Source: Tricholomella constricta
Taxonomy: Eukaryota; Basidiomycota; Agaricomycetes; Agaricales; Lyophyllaceae
Assembly (NCBI GenBank): GCA_013368375.1
Contig: JAACJP010000001.1
Span: 1,674,001 to 1,738,000 of the forward strand
Direction: 5' to 3'
DNA: 64,000 nt
The notes beneath the pieces were generated by a model that was not told where the DNA came from, did not search any database, and saw only the letters and a program-made list of their open reading frames with translations. Below, piece by piece: positions 45,610 to 57,018 of this stretch (positions are counted from its first letter, which is position 1; each line of letters starts with the position of its first letter). A program made the position numbers and the translations under genes.

Positions 45610-47186
45610 ATGTCTGTTCGTTACACCGCTCTTAATTCCAGCGCAGACCGAGACCTTCAGCGTGATGACTTGGAGGCTGCTTTCGACTATTCTGAAGACG
45701 AAGACGACGACCACAATAACCCCTCCGAATCCCAGCCTCTAAATCCGGATCCCACTTCTCCCTCGCACATACAAGCACCCCCTGTCAATCCCCATCCCCA
45801 CATCCCAGGAACTTACGATTTCGAGAACGTAGATTACGATTATCCTCCACCGGGCTCTCCGCCTCGCCCGTCGGCCATTGCCCTCCCTAACAACCATGGC
45901 AACTCCAATGGCCTCATTCCTTCAATTGAACCAGACTCCGTCCCTGGACCACGGCAAAACTGGTTCAAACGATCAGCAGCAGCCTTCCTCCCTACGGATG
46001 TTGCACAACGCCTCGGCCTTGCCCATCAACGCCCCGCAGGCGCGATTGGCGGGGGGACGAATAATGATGGGGTTTTCGCTAATGTTACTGCAAAGCCAAC
46101 GCCGCCGGTTACAATACAAGATGGTGCGTTTTTATCGCACAATCCCGCCCATTCATGTCTGATTGCTTCCCCAGGTGATGAGACGTACATCGTCCCAGAA
46201 GAAAGCAGGGCTGATGCCCCGCCGTCTTATGCGTCTGCCCAAGCGGATGCTGTTCCTCCATACTGGGAAACCACCGTCCACGCGCCATTCTCCCCTGGAT
46301 CTGCTGGCGAAATCATCGTCGACAACTTGCCTTCTGGATCGCTATTCTCGTTCCTGTGGAATATGCTCGTTTCGATATCCTTCCAATTCGTTGGCTTCCT
46401 CCTCACCTACCTATTGCATACGACGCATGCGGCGAGGCTAGGGTCGAGAGCTGGACTGGGTGTAACGTTGATACAGTATGGGTTTGCTCTCAGGGGTAAG
46501 CTGGATAGTGCTAATGGGACGGAAAATGGGTGGGCTGGCTGGGGCGAGGTACAGCGCCCGACAACCACTGAGGGTACACCGTCATACTATGATCATCACC
46601 ATGGCACGATGTCGAACTCGACGACGTTATATCCTCCAACTTCCGTTACCGAAGACCAGGCCAACTCGATGATGGCGGATGCCACTACTGAGTGGCTGTC
46701 CTTCTTCCTCATGACAGTTGGTGTGTATCACTGTTTTCATGAAGCGCCAGTCTGTTGACCTCACCATGAACAGGCTGGTTTGTCTTGCTCACTTCTCTGC
46801 TAGGGTACTGGCGCGTCAAGCGGTGGGAACGAGGTATACTTGCTTCCCAGCGCAACGCTTCCACCCAGCCCACAGCAACGCCGTCTTCACTGTTATCCCG
46901 CATGGAGCAGAACTTTAGCTTGCGGGGAACGTCTCGCATTGATCTGTTGCGCCAAGGCTTTGGTCTAGGCAGGAATCGGAGATCAGAGGAGGACGAGGTG
47001 GCGAGCGCAGCTGTCCGCGCAGAGGAAGGGAATGCGCAGCCGCGCCAGGATGACGAGCACGCGCTGGAGACGGACTACATGATCCCTATTGACCCCAGTG
47101 ACCCCAACCGGAGTCGGCTGATTGCGCAGGCAGTGGAGCATGACCTGAGATTACAGAGAGATCTGAGGAATGCGGGGCTCTTGTGA
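45610..47186 (+). CDS. BSD2: Bsd2/Ndfip-type Rsp5 adaptor, 3 exons
   Basis: Membrane adaptor that brings the ubiquitin ligase Rsp5 to metal transporters and other cargo in Golgi/endosomes. Exons 45610-46123, 46175-46720 and 46774-47186 give 490 aa. The first intron is 51 nt and open in frame, so an unspliced protein 17 residues longer is possible. PY-type motifs APPSYASA and VPPYWE lie right before the membrane part, as expected for WW-domain binding. Hydrophobic segments are LFSFLWNMLVSISFQFVGFLLTYLLH, then LGVTLIQYGFAL and WLSFFLMTVGWFVLLTSLLGYW. The N-terminal 150 residues are acidic and Pro-rich. The C-terminus is long and charged. The transposon starts about 100 bp after the stop. Confidence 0.85.
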
Positions 47187-47279
47187 TCTTATTGAGGACA
47201 ATGTCTATACTGTGTGGTTTCTCGCCTTCATCTTCCTGTGTATCATATTACATTGCTAACAAGTCAACGAACTAAGTGG

Positions 47280-47282
47280 TGG
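47280..47282. repeat. Left target-site duplication TGG
   Basis: The three bases TGG directly precede the left inverted repeat and recur right after the right one at 62905-62907. Confidence 0.7.
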
Positions 47283-47358
47283 CACCGGAGGCATTTGCCA
47301 CGGCATGTTGAACAATATGAATTCAGTTCACTTGACATGTACATCAAGTGGCATCATG
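47283..47358. repeat. Left terminal inverted repeat of the CACTA element
   Basis: 76 bp that match the reverse complement of 62829-62904 with about five substitutions and no gap. They contain an internal palindrome (arms CACTTGA and TCAAGTG, 47329-47350) kept in both copies. Similarity continues more loosely inward. Confidence 0.9.
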
Positions 47359-47883
47359 CAATTGATTACATAAAATTGACTTTTTGGTAGTCGGTAGTCG
47401 GAAATTCGGCAAATTTCGGCAAACTAGAATCCGAGTACCGGATTTTGGAATTTTGAAATCAAACTCAGAATCAAACTCCGAAATAGGCTGCACGCTCACA
47501 ATCACTCATAATCAGATTAGTTCTTTTCTCAACCTTCAGCCTTTACTCTCCCCTTGTCCCCACATTGTGAGTTCTTGTCATAACTTTCAATTCATTTATT
47601 TCATACTGATACTGATGCAGTTTGCAACTTGTAAGGTGGTAGGTATACAATCAAATAACCCAGTATATCCGATCACTGATTATTTTTCTCTTATCTACAG
47701 ATCTCAACAGCTGCATCCAGATTTTCTGATTTCTGGCATCTCTATCTGGTCTTTGAGAGCCTGAGTTTTGATTTCTGGTGTCTGGTCTGGTCTTTGAGAG
47801 CTTGAGTTCCAGTGTCTTCTGGATATTTTTTGGCATCTGCTCTGCTTGCTTGTTGCTCTGGTCTTTTCTGGGTATCTGAGAAA
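47359..47883. other. Left subterminal region of the CACTA element
   Basis: 525 bp without a gene. It has short repeated words such as GTAGTCGG (two copies near 47397) and TCTGGTCTTTGAGAGC (two copies at about 47743 and 47790). It probably contains the transposase promoter and binding sites. Confidence 0.5.
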
Positions 47884-50800
47884 ATGAGAAAGGTCCTCTG
47901 CACTTGCAGCAAGTGTAATCAGTATACTTGTACTGATCATGGACATCAAGTTTCTGGGCAAAAAGTCAGTACTCAAACACGTAGAAATCATGAGCTTCAA
48001 GATCTACGATTTCCAAGAAATCGAGATAGTCAGAGAGCAAGAAATCAAGATAGTCAGAGAGTTAGATCATCGTCTCCGTCTATACATTCAGAAAGGATTG
48101 GATCCTCTTTTACATCAGCAGCGCTGTCATCTCAGACTGCACATGTACTAGATCTTGCTGAAGTTGCTGCACCTGTTCTTGATCTCTGCTGTATTGTAGT
48201 TGCTTGGCTATCCTTGCATGCTGGAGTTAGCAGAAACACAGCCAATACTATGCTAAAGGCTTTTAGTTTCATCATTACAACAATGCTCAGGCTTATTCAG
48301 ATTGCACTCAGATCGACTGGAGTAAATGTCACCGTCACTCAGAAAAAACTCGACAATTTTCCCTTGGATATCCGAACAGTTTATTCTTATAGCCAGCTCA
48401 ACCCAGTAATTGTACGAACTGTCTGTTGCCCTCAATGTTTCAAACAATATCCTATAGGTGTAATTCCTATACGGTGCACATGGAAACGCTCTCCACGATC
48501 TAAACCTTGTGGTACTGAGCTTTCTGTTGAACGGCAAACTCGAAATGGAACTCGCAGAGTTCCGAAATGTCTTTTCAATACTCAATCATTTGAATCCTGG
48601 CTTATCTTTTTACTTTCTCGGGCCAATATTGAAGAAAGTTTACAACAAATGTTTGCAAAAACTCAGCACCTTGGCAACACCACTCGAATGCATGATATTC
48701 ATGATAGTCCTATTTGGAATTCACTACGGCCCTATTTACAATCTTGTCATCATCTGGTATTTGCTATTTATATTGATTGGTTCAACCCATTTACCAACAA
48801 AATTGCTGGCAAGGTTGTATCATGTGGTGCAATTATACTCTACTGTTTGAATTTGCCATTATCAATCAGATTTCTTCGAGAAAATACTTTTATCACCGGC
48901 ATGACTCCAGTTCCTCATGCTCCAAATGTTTGGACAATTTCTCATATTCTTCATTCAATTCGAACTATGATAATGGAATTTGACCTTCCTGGAAAATTAT
49001 TACCAACACATCAGCATCCTGACGGTACTGCAGTTGCTGCTCGGATTATTCCTTTAATTGCAGATCTGGGAGGTATAAAAAAGGTGACTGGGTTCTTGTC
49101 TCATGGAGCTGGTCCTTTTTGCTCTTTTTGTAAATGCAAGAAAAAAGATATAGAAAATCTGAACTATCACGAATGGGAGATGAGACAAGGTGCAGAAGTT
49201 CGAGCTCAAGCTGAACAATGGCGAAACCTTGTTACAGTCAAAGATAAAGAAATTCTTGCCAAGCAAACTGGTGTTCGATGGACACCTTTACATGATATTC
49301 ATTATTGGATCCAGTCCGATATGTTCTTCTGGGTTATATGCATAATTTTCTAGAAGGAGTCCTTCAATATCAACTCCGTGTTCTCTGGGGTATTGGTCGT
49401 ACAAAAGCAGCACTTAAAGCAATTGCAGATTCAGAAAAGGATGACAAAATATCTGATACCACTTCCATATCTGAAGAGCTAGATAATGAAAGTGATGTTG
49501 AAAATGCTGAAAATGCTAGTACATCAGGGCTAACAGCTGATTTTGATATGATGGATATTGATGAAGAGTTTATCCAATGGAGTTTAGACAACAGTAATAC
49601 TCCTACTTCCAGTGCTCCAACTACCCCTGCTCTTGAAAATATTGTATTGATGTCACCTGAAGATGAAGATGAGGATATCGATAATCATGACTATGAAAAT
49701 CTCACAGATGCATTTAAATTTACGGACCAGGAATTACATATAATTCGATCTTGTATATGTGAAGTTCAGCTTCCAACGTGGGTTCAAAGGCCACCAGGAA
49801 ACCTTGGAGAAGCTAGTCATGGAAAACTCAAAGCGCATGAGCTACTAGTCCTTTTTTCTGTTATATTCCCTCTTGTCATGCCAAAACTTTGGTGGAATAG
49901 AAACAATCATAAAAAACAGCTACTCGAGAGTTTTTGTGATTTAGTTTGTTCTACAAATATCATTGCAGCATACTCTGTCACAAATGCTGAAGCAGATGCA
50001 TATATGAATCATTACATCAAATATCGTTCTTCAATGCAAAAGCTCTATCCTATTTTTCATTCAAGGCCTAATCACCATTATGCCATGCATAATGGTGATA
50101 TGTTAAAAGTTTGGGGACCTCTTTCTCTGTTAAGTGAATTTCCTGGTGAACGTGTAAATGGTGATATGGGAAGAATTAAGACTAATCGTCGTCTCTGTGA
50201 GTTTTTATACTAAAAATCATCTAACATCTATTCATTTAAATCATAGATCAAATGGAGTTGACAATGCTTCAACAAACTGCACGTCGAGGACGTTTAGAAG
50301 CATTTCTCCATGATAACAATTTTAAAACTACTGCAGAATCTGAACTAGCTAAAATTCTGGAACCTGACAACTTTCAGTCTAAACCTACAAGTGTTCTAAA
50401 TGACATGGAAATTGCTAAGGCTCATGCCAGTGCAATTAGACTAGATGAAAGGCATTATCTCATGCTTCTCCAATATCTCAAATTAATTGTACGAAAAGAT
50501 TATCATTCCGTATATGAAACTATTCCTAAAGTCTTGGGAACACTTATTCTTCCACCTTCAGTTAAAAAACCACATCAGATTAACTTTGAAAATCGTACAT
50601 ACAGCCGAAACGATAGTCATACAGGAAACAGTCATATTCAGTTTTATATTCCAGGAGCATCAGATGATGTAACAGAAACAGGATATATAGAAGCAATTTG
50701 GGAACTTCCACTCGAAGGAATTTGGCAATCATTTCTTCTGATTCGACAACACCGAGCACTTTCTCCAACTCAATTAAAACAAAGCCCTTATACACATGAG

Positions 50801-50977
50801 CCATGCTCAAATTTGCAAACTAAAATTGTAAACTCAGAACCATCTATTCAGGTTTTTATTATTGAACCTCGACACATTATATGTCATCTTGCGAGTATCA
50901 AAAATCCATCTGGTACATATGGAATTATTGGAGAAACACTGACAATATGCTGGGGACTAAATCGAAGACGTAGATAG
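47884..50977 (+). CDS. Tnp2-type transposase of the CACTA element, with apparent frameshift
   Basis: It starts MRKVLCTCSKCNQYTC at 47884, a CxC/CxxC zinc-binding start usual for Tnp2 proteins. The core has AIYIDWFNPFTNKIAGK, SCGAIILYCLNLPLSIR, ISHILHSIRTMIM, RIIPLIADLGG, KVTGFLSHGAGPFCSFCKCKKKD and TGVRWTPLHDIHYW, then continues in another frame with DPVRYVLLGYMHNFLEGVLQ and LPTWVQRPPGNLGEASHGKLKAHE. The frame change is at the GG of 49307-49308, where one G seems lost; no splice pair explains it. A GT-AG intron at 50197-50246 joins NRRL to YQMELTML, and the protein ends GLNRRRR. In the N-terminus a 24-bp direct duplication (about 48,013-48,060) repeats an RNxDSQR unit. Confidence 0.82.
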
Positions 50978-50993
50978 ATACAAAAGAGATACT

Positions 50994-53090
50994 TTAGAAT
51001 TCTTTTGATTGCTTCTTCTTTTCCTTTTTCCTCCTCTCCCTTTCCTTCTTTGCTTTCTCTTTTTTTATAACCAATTTTGCTTTTAGCCAAGCATGATACC
51101 TTTTTTCTGCATGAAATTCCATTTTTCGACCTCGATGGCCTTGCAGTAACAAAGCCTTTGCTGTGACCTTTGCTGCTCGAGGTTTTCCTTTACGCCCAGT
51201 TCTGATCTATCAAAAGAATACGATCAGATACATAAATCAATAACCAATTGACAAATACCTTTGATGGACGTCCACGATAGATAATGCTCTTTATTTCCTT
51301 CATGTTGACTCTGTTTAACACCGTCTCATGAAATTGAGCTAAACCGATTGTAGTTGAATATGAGAATGCTGAAATGTCTTTGGTAACTTCCTCCTAAATA
51401 GAAACAAATTAAATTGACCAGAATAATGAGAAAGAAATTGACCTCTTTGCCATCGAGCCATCCAGGAGGTCGCTGAGCTCGAATGATTGTATAGAAAGGT
51501 GAAAGTGCTTTGATACGGACTACTTGCACTTTTTTTGTTGTGTGTTGGCATTTGCAAATCATTTCAGAAGGATATGGTTGGCCTGATATTTCATTTTCAA
51601 TATTTAAATATAGTGAAAAAGCTTCTACACACGCACCTATAACATAATTAGGATCCAATAAACCTTCCGATGCATATTTGTCATATAATGCTCGAGGAAC
51701 TATTACTGAAGCTCGTCGAAAAATGTCGACATATTTTGAAAGATATATGCGATTGGAATTTTCATTGAATTCGAATGGGTTGTTGGTGTTTGGAACTGTA
51801 GTTTCATCTTTCAAAAATTCTTCAGAAGAAAAACGTGCCATAAAATCATGCAAAGCAGCTTTGAATGGGTAGTAATGCTTCTTCCGACAGATGAGACGTG
51901 CGGGCATGCCAGGATAGATGACTTGTTGATAAAGGAAGTCGTTAATGAGATGTTGTCCAAAACCTGCAAATGAATTGTTGCGATTTGAGGTCACTTCTTG
52001 AAAAATCGACTTGAAAAAAAAAATAAGCTAGTTTGTAAGCAATATAGTCAACTCCACTCACCTGCTGGCGACCTTTTTTCATTTTTCCAAACTTTGTCAA
52101 TCCTCCTCCAACTACTTCTTGTCGCCAGGAATCCAATGCATCTCCGGCAGCAACTGGTTCACGAAACCAATCTGGTCCACCTTTGAATACTCCAAATGAT
52201 GCAAGCCAACACTTATAAAATTTCTTCAGATGTATCTTGAAATAATAAAGGCTTTTACTTACTTCTGAACCAGTCTCAAAATCATTTTCCTGCCATATCT
52301 CATTTCGACTGATGACATGCATCCGCGATAAACGAGAGAAATCCAGAAGTATCCAGGCCCATTCAGCAGATACAAAAGCCACAAAGATGGTGAGGGTACG
52401 TTGCGCAGGTGATGAATCTGCAGTTATGAATTCCTGTGGAAAGGGAAATGAACGAACTAAGTCTCCATGTTCTCCGGCCCAGGTATGCTGGTATCCACAA
52501 TTTTATTGTAGACAGAACGAGGTACACCAGTGATGTGGCCTTCGAGTGCAAGACTGATGGTTACAGCATGCTATATAAATTTAAATGTTCAATTTAAAAG
52601 CTGGACTTTGATAAATAAAATTTACGCACCTGTCCACAAGCCAGAAGCATAAGCTTCCCTCTCCCCTTGCAAATCAATGGTCCACTTCTCTGAGGACCCA
52701 AAAGATATCTCCAATCTTGGTTTTCTGACCGTAGAATATCAAATTTTGATGGCTGAACGTTGTCCAACGAAGATGACAAGATTTCGCCATGAATTCCAGA
52801 GTATTGGGCCTGGTCAACAGTCAAAACCTTGTAGGGTCGATTTTCAGAGCCAGTTGGATAATTTGATGGGTGGAATACAGCCTGAACTATCAATGAAATG
52901 CAAAGTTAGATGCAAAACACTGCTACAAAATTTGAAACACATACAGTCTGGAAAACATGTCTTTTTTGCATACGGAGTGCCCTTTCCAGTGCTGACCACA
53001 TGGGCCATTGCATTTATTTCACCCCCTTCAGGCATAGGATAAGCTAGGAAGAAGTTTGGAGAAGGAAGAGGCCAAGGTGTCAAGCTGAGG
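50994..53090 (-). CDS. Second CACTA-element gene, unknown function, probably damaged
   Basis: A multi-exon gene convergent with the transposase, whose stop codons are 16 bp apart. Reading from the 5' side: FFLAYPMPEGGEINAMAHVVSTGKGTPYAKK, FQAVFHPSNYPTGSENRPYKVL, YSGIHGEILSSSLDNVQPSKFDI, RGKLMLLACGQ, an exon with ITGVPRSVYNKIVD, TLTIFVAFVSAEWAW, DWFREPVAAGDALDSWRQEVVGGG, a long exon around SNRNNSFAGFGQHLINDFLY, PSKIRTGRKGKPRAAKVTAKALLLQGHRGRK, ending in a Lys/Glu-rich tail. The frame breaks near 52475-52484 with no splice sites to excuse it, so one base is probably missing. The true start is not clear. I associate this gene with agaricomycete Tnp2 elements but know no domain; an accessory DNA-binding role is a guess. 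Confidence 0.6.
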
Positions 53091-54030
53091 AATGAGACTT
53101 GACAATGATAAGGTAATCATGGTCATGTGCTTAAACCCTAACCCTAGACCAAAGTGCATGTGACTTGACCTCCATTCTGCAAACATTGATTAATACTCTT
53201 TGAAAGATGAGGGAGAATTGAAAGTCTGTATATGGTATTAGCATTGGACAATGCATGTGAAGCTCTTGAAAATATATGCAGCCTCAATGTTCCTATGAAA
53301 TAATGAGTGGTGAAAAGTGCATGTATATTGTTTGACAATAGACTACAATGTAAACAAACCTTTGCAACTACAAATCAAGGACACATTGAGGCACCTTCAT
53401 TCCGCTCTGATCTGTGACTACCATCAGCCCTGACGCCACCTCCAGAAAGCTCACAATACTTGAAAAAAGGTAAACTACAATCGGCCAACAGAGTGTCCGT
53501 CTTTGTCCATGGTATGTCCTCTGCCTCATTTTGCAGGCCAGCGCTTTCGATCCAGCATTCATCTGTGCTCAGTGTTACACACAGTATGCTCTCTTCCAGA
53601 CAATGCAATCTGCGTTCATCGTGCTCGACACACCTTCATTGCACTCATTTACAGGCTGCCGGTGCTCATCAGCCCTGACTAGACGTTCGAGCATGCATCT
53701 TTGCCCTGGCGGTACGTCCTCTTCAATCCACCTTGCCTTCATTACGCTCATCTACAGGCTGCCCGCTCTCACAATCCCATGCGCTCATCAGCCCCAACAC
53801 TGCCTACACAACCAAGCTCAGATGCTTCTCCCCTCAGTGCCTTTCACGAGACGTTCCTGATGCTTGCAAATATGCAAGAATCTGCAGTGGTATCGACGCA
53901 GTAGTAATCGGCGAACATTTGGAACATTTAGGATTCGAGTGGGACATTTAAAATTCGAGCGGTGCGTATTCATCCAATTCAGAGCCTGGGATGAGCATGG
54001 CCTCACGGCACCCCTACCTGCACCCCTACC
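53091..54030. other. Non-coding part of the CACTA element
   Basis: 940 bp without a supported gene. Words such as CTCATCAGCCC and ACAGGCTGCC recur two or three times between 53,400 and 53,810, so part of it is an old, diverged local duplication. Confidence 0.45.
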
Positions 54031-54860
54031 ATCAGTCACCACCAGATCGTCGCCCTCACCAGCCTCTGCCATGGCCATGGCCCCTACCATGGCCCCACTT
54101 CCCTCATCTCCACCATCTCCCGGCATCACCCCTCCCCTACCTTTGTCGTCGCCCCACACACCAACCTTTGTCGTCGCCCCCACACATCACCCCACACACC
54201 TACCTTCATCGTCACCCCACACACCATCGTCTCCATTGCCCCACATACCTACACACCATCGTCTCCGTCGCCCCACATACCTACCTTCATCACCTTCATC
54301 GTCGCCCCACACATCATCTCTGTCACCACTGGTATCGTCCTGCCTTCCGTCACCGGTTATCAGCCACCACTCTTTGGTCATCGCCACCATTGTCGCTGCT
54401 GTCACCACCACCATCATCGCCGCTGTCGCCACCACCATCATCTGTCGCCGCTGTCACCACTGCCATGTCGCCTCACTACCACCATCCACTGGCACCCACC
54501 ATCTCTCCTACCGCCCCACCAGCACCCACCACCTCTTCTACCACCCCTCAGCACCACCACCTCTCCTATCGTCCCTGTCATCCGTCACTACCATCGTCGC
54601 TGCTGTCACTACCATCGTCGCAGCTGTCACCACCACAGTCGTTGCTGCTGTTGCCACCACAGTCGTCGCCGCTGTCGCTATCACCATCGTCGCCGCTGTC
54701 GCTACCACCATCGTCGCCGCTGTCACACTGCCACATTGCCACATTGCCCCTCCACCATCTACCGGCACCCACCATCTCTGCTACCGCCACCACTGTCGCT
54801 CCATCTTCTCATTGCTTCCACCACCTCTGCTATCACGACCATTTCCATCAGTGTTCTATA
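54031..54860. repeat. Pyrimidine-rich imperfect tandem-repeat array
   Basis: About 830 bp made of drifting units. The left half repeats CCCCACACACC-type words. The right half repeats ACCATCGTCGCCGCTGTC-type units of 18-24 bp (54,370-54,740). The plus strand is almost lacking in G-rich runs. Long open frames cross it in several phases, but they only mirror the repeat. Confidence 0.75.
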
Positions 54861-55101
54861 TAGCATAGCATAATATCATATATTTTCATGTAGCATAGGT
54901 AAGATGGTTTGAATATATGAAGTAGGATGAATCATATTCGACATAGAACTTTTGCGAAGAAGGAGGAAGAACATGAAGGAAAAAAGATGAAAAGAAAATG
55001 AAAACATCATAATCGAAATCTGTGAGTATATTAAGCTGGAGCATTCACAAGATATTCGGTCAGACGTACCATGCCATCAAGTCCATTTGACTTGTTCCAA
55101 T
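54861..55101. other. A/T-rich spacer in the CACTA element
   Basis: Runs of A/T-rich sequence follow the repeat array up to the stop of the third element gene. It is probably 3' UTR and spacer. Confidence 0.4.
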
Positions 55102-56604
55102 CTACAACATGTCCCCATCCTCATCCCCATTGTCCTTGTTATCCAAGTTCAACAGCTCTAATTCTTCCTCTGTCGGAAGGTTATAGAGTGCTTTGACTGA
55201 ATTTCCATACTTTGTCATGAACTCGTCTTCGGGCATCTTCTTCCAGTCCAGAGTAGGATTTGAGTCACATGCGTCTTTGAGAGGAAGAGCGATCGGAGCT
55301 TTGATATAGAGGGCACGGAAAGTAATATCCATGCTGTTGAAATAAGCAGGAGAGAACCAATCCAAAGGACAGTTTTGAGGTAAACGTTCAGATATCCGGC
55401 TCATCCGACCTTCAGGATGGGGAATTCGAGGCTCTTCACGCCGAGTGTTACGCTTTTGACCACGAAACAAAGGGGTTCCAGTTTGTCGACGAGAATCGAT
55501 TGTGTGAAGGAAATGGGTGATGTGGATGTTACGAGCAGGTTTGTTCATAATAAGAAATCCAGGTCCAGTGGGATTGTCTTCCTGATCCGAGGTACATTCT
55601 GGGTCAACAGCAAGGAGCCGAACACGATCATTCCAACCATTATCATGGAGGTACTTGTGGCGGCGATTTGTTAGCTGTCAAAAAATAATAAGAATAGAAT
55701 TATTGTAGAAATAAGCAATCTCATACCTCCAGACGATGTTTATAAGCCTTGTTCTCCTGTTTGGCTCGAACAAGGCTTCCAGGTTCCTTCTGTTCCTTCA
55801 GAACCAAATCCTTCATATATGACCATAGAAAGTTACGATACAGCTTCTGTATCATGATCGTATCCTTGAGGTAGCGAAGATTTGGTGAGAGATGTTGGTA
55901 AGCAAAAATGGACGCAGATTGCTCGAAAGTCCATATAGCAATGGATTCGAGAGCACTGTTATAGGAAGATGTTGGGGTACCACCGATGAGGTCAGGACAC
56001 CATGAAGAAAGACCAAAGGAATGGATCGTGCCAAACATCATGCGAAGAGCATTTTCTGGAACTCGACCAATAGCAAGAACGATTAAAGAAGTGGGATCAG
56101 TGGCGCACTTGATTCGAAGCTCTCTGATAGCATTCAGTGCCAATTGGTCGACAGATTGGAAACTCGTGTGATTGCCTTTCAGCAACCGATCAACCTCGCT
56201 AGCAATGGTGAACCGCTGCTCAAAAGTTCGGATGGCATGCACATCAGGTTGCTCTGGGACTGAAACATTGGTAACAGCACCCAGAAGTATACGAAGGTGT
56301 GTCTCTAAAGCAGTCTGCAACATAATATAATATTAGTTCAAGACAAAGACAAAGACAACGACAAAGACAAAGGTAAAGGCAAAAGCAAAGGCAAAAATGC
56401 AAGAAATTAAGAATTTACCTTGAAGCCTCTAGCATCATCTGGGATATCCCCTTTTTTCAGATGATAGACATTTTGCCTAAACCTTGAAGAATCAGTATCA
56501 GGGGGTATGACGCCTCGTTTCTTCCGCGGTGAATCTGGAGAATTCTTGAAAGAAGAAGTTGTTCTCTTTCGCTTGGGTGTAGACGGTCCTGCAGGGAAAG
56601 ACAT
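55102..56604 (-). CDS. Third CACTA-element gene, unknown protein, 3 exons, 448 aa
   Basis: Exons 56419-56604, 55727-56314 and 55102-55674 join cleanly (62+196+190 codons). It starts MSFPAGPSTPKRKRTTSSFK with a nuclear-localisation-like KRKR and a basic RKKR, then a largely helical middle (THLRILLGAVTNVS, RFTIASEVDRLLKG, ESIAIWTFEQSASIFAYQHLSPNLRYLKDTIMIQKLYRNFLWSYMKDLVLKEQ). A C-terminal part has NPTGPGFLIMNKPARNIHITHFLH and ends in an acidic tail (LDNKDNGDEDGDML). No known domain is recognised. It is intact, unlike the other two element genes, and its A/T-rich codon use matches theirs. The nested retroelement sits 158 bp upstream of its start. Confidence 0.65.
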
Positions 56605-56762
56605 TGAAGAAGAGAAGATGTAACAAAGGAAATATAGGAAGGACAGGACAAAGGTGCACAAAGGTGCGCGTCGACAAGGAACAAATGAGGTCACATGCAT
56701 TTCACATGACCGTCATATTTCACATGACCATAATTTCATGTGACCATTCCCCAATTCCAAAT

Positions 56763-56955
56763 TGAAAATCCTCGGAAAGGAGGCACGGGATGAACGAGGA
56801 TCACGTTTCGCGTCGCGTAACACATGACCCGGCTCCCTTGTCCTCCTACCTCCACCTTCTTCGGCGCGTCTGCAGACTTTACTCCCTCATCTGTTTCGTG
56901 CGTCGTCCGAGCGATCCTCTACAAGTTCGTTACTCGCGAGCTACGCGATCTCGCC
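56763..56955 (+). repeat. Split direct repeat A1
   Basis: 193 bp equal to A2 (62337-62529) with a single visible C/T difference. It starts TGAAAATCCTCGG and ends at GATCTCGCC. Confidence 0.92.
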
Positions 56956-57018
56956 TACCGTTCGTTATTTGCGTGCTACGCGTTTGCATTTCGTTACACG
57001 CTCCCTTAGCATTACCGG

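Noticed and set aside
53135..53152. CCCTAACCCTA, telomere-like sequence
   Set aside because: Only about two units of the fungal telomere repeat in A/T-rich transposon DNA; too short to signal a telomere or a break-repair scar.
53864..54868. Open frames of 290-334 codons (Pro/Ser/His/Thr-rich) across the repeat array
   Set aside because: They occur in overlapping phases and simply translate the pyrimidine-rich repeats; no start context, splice structure or domain.
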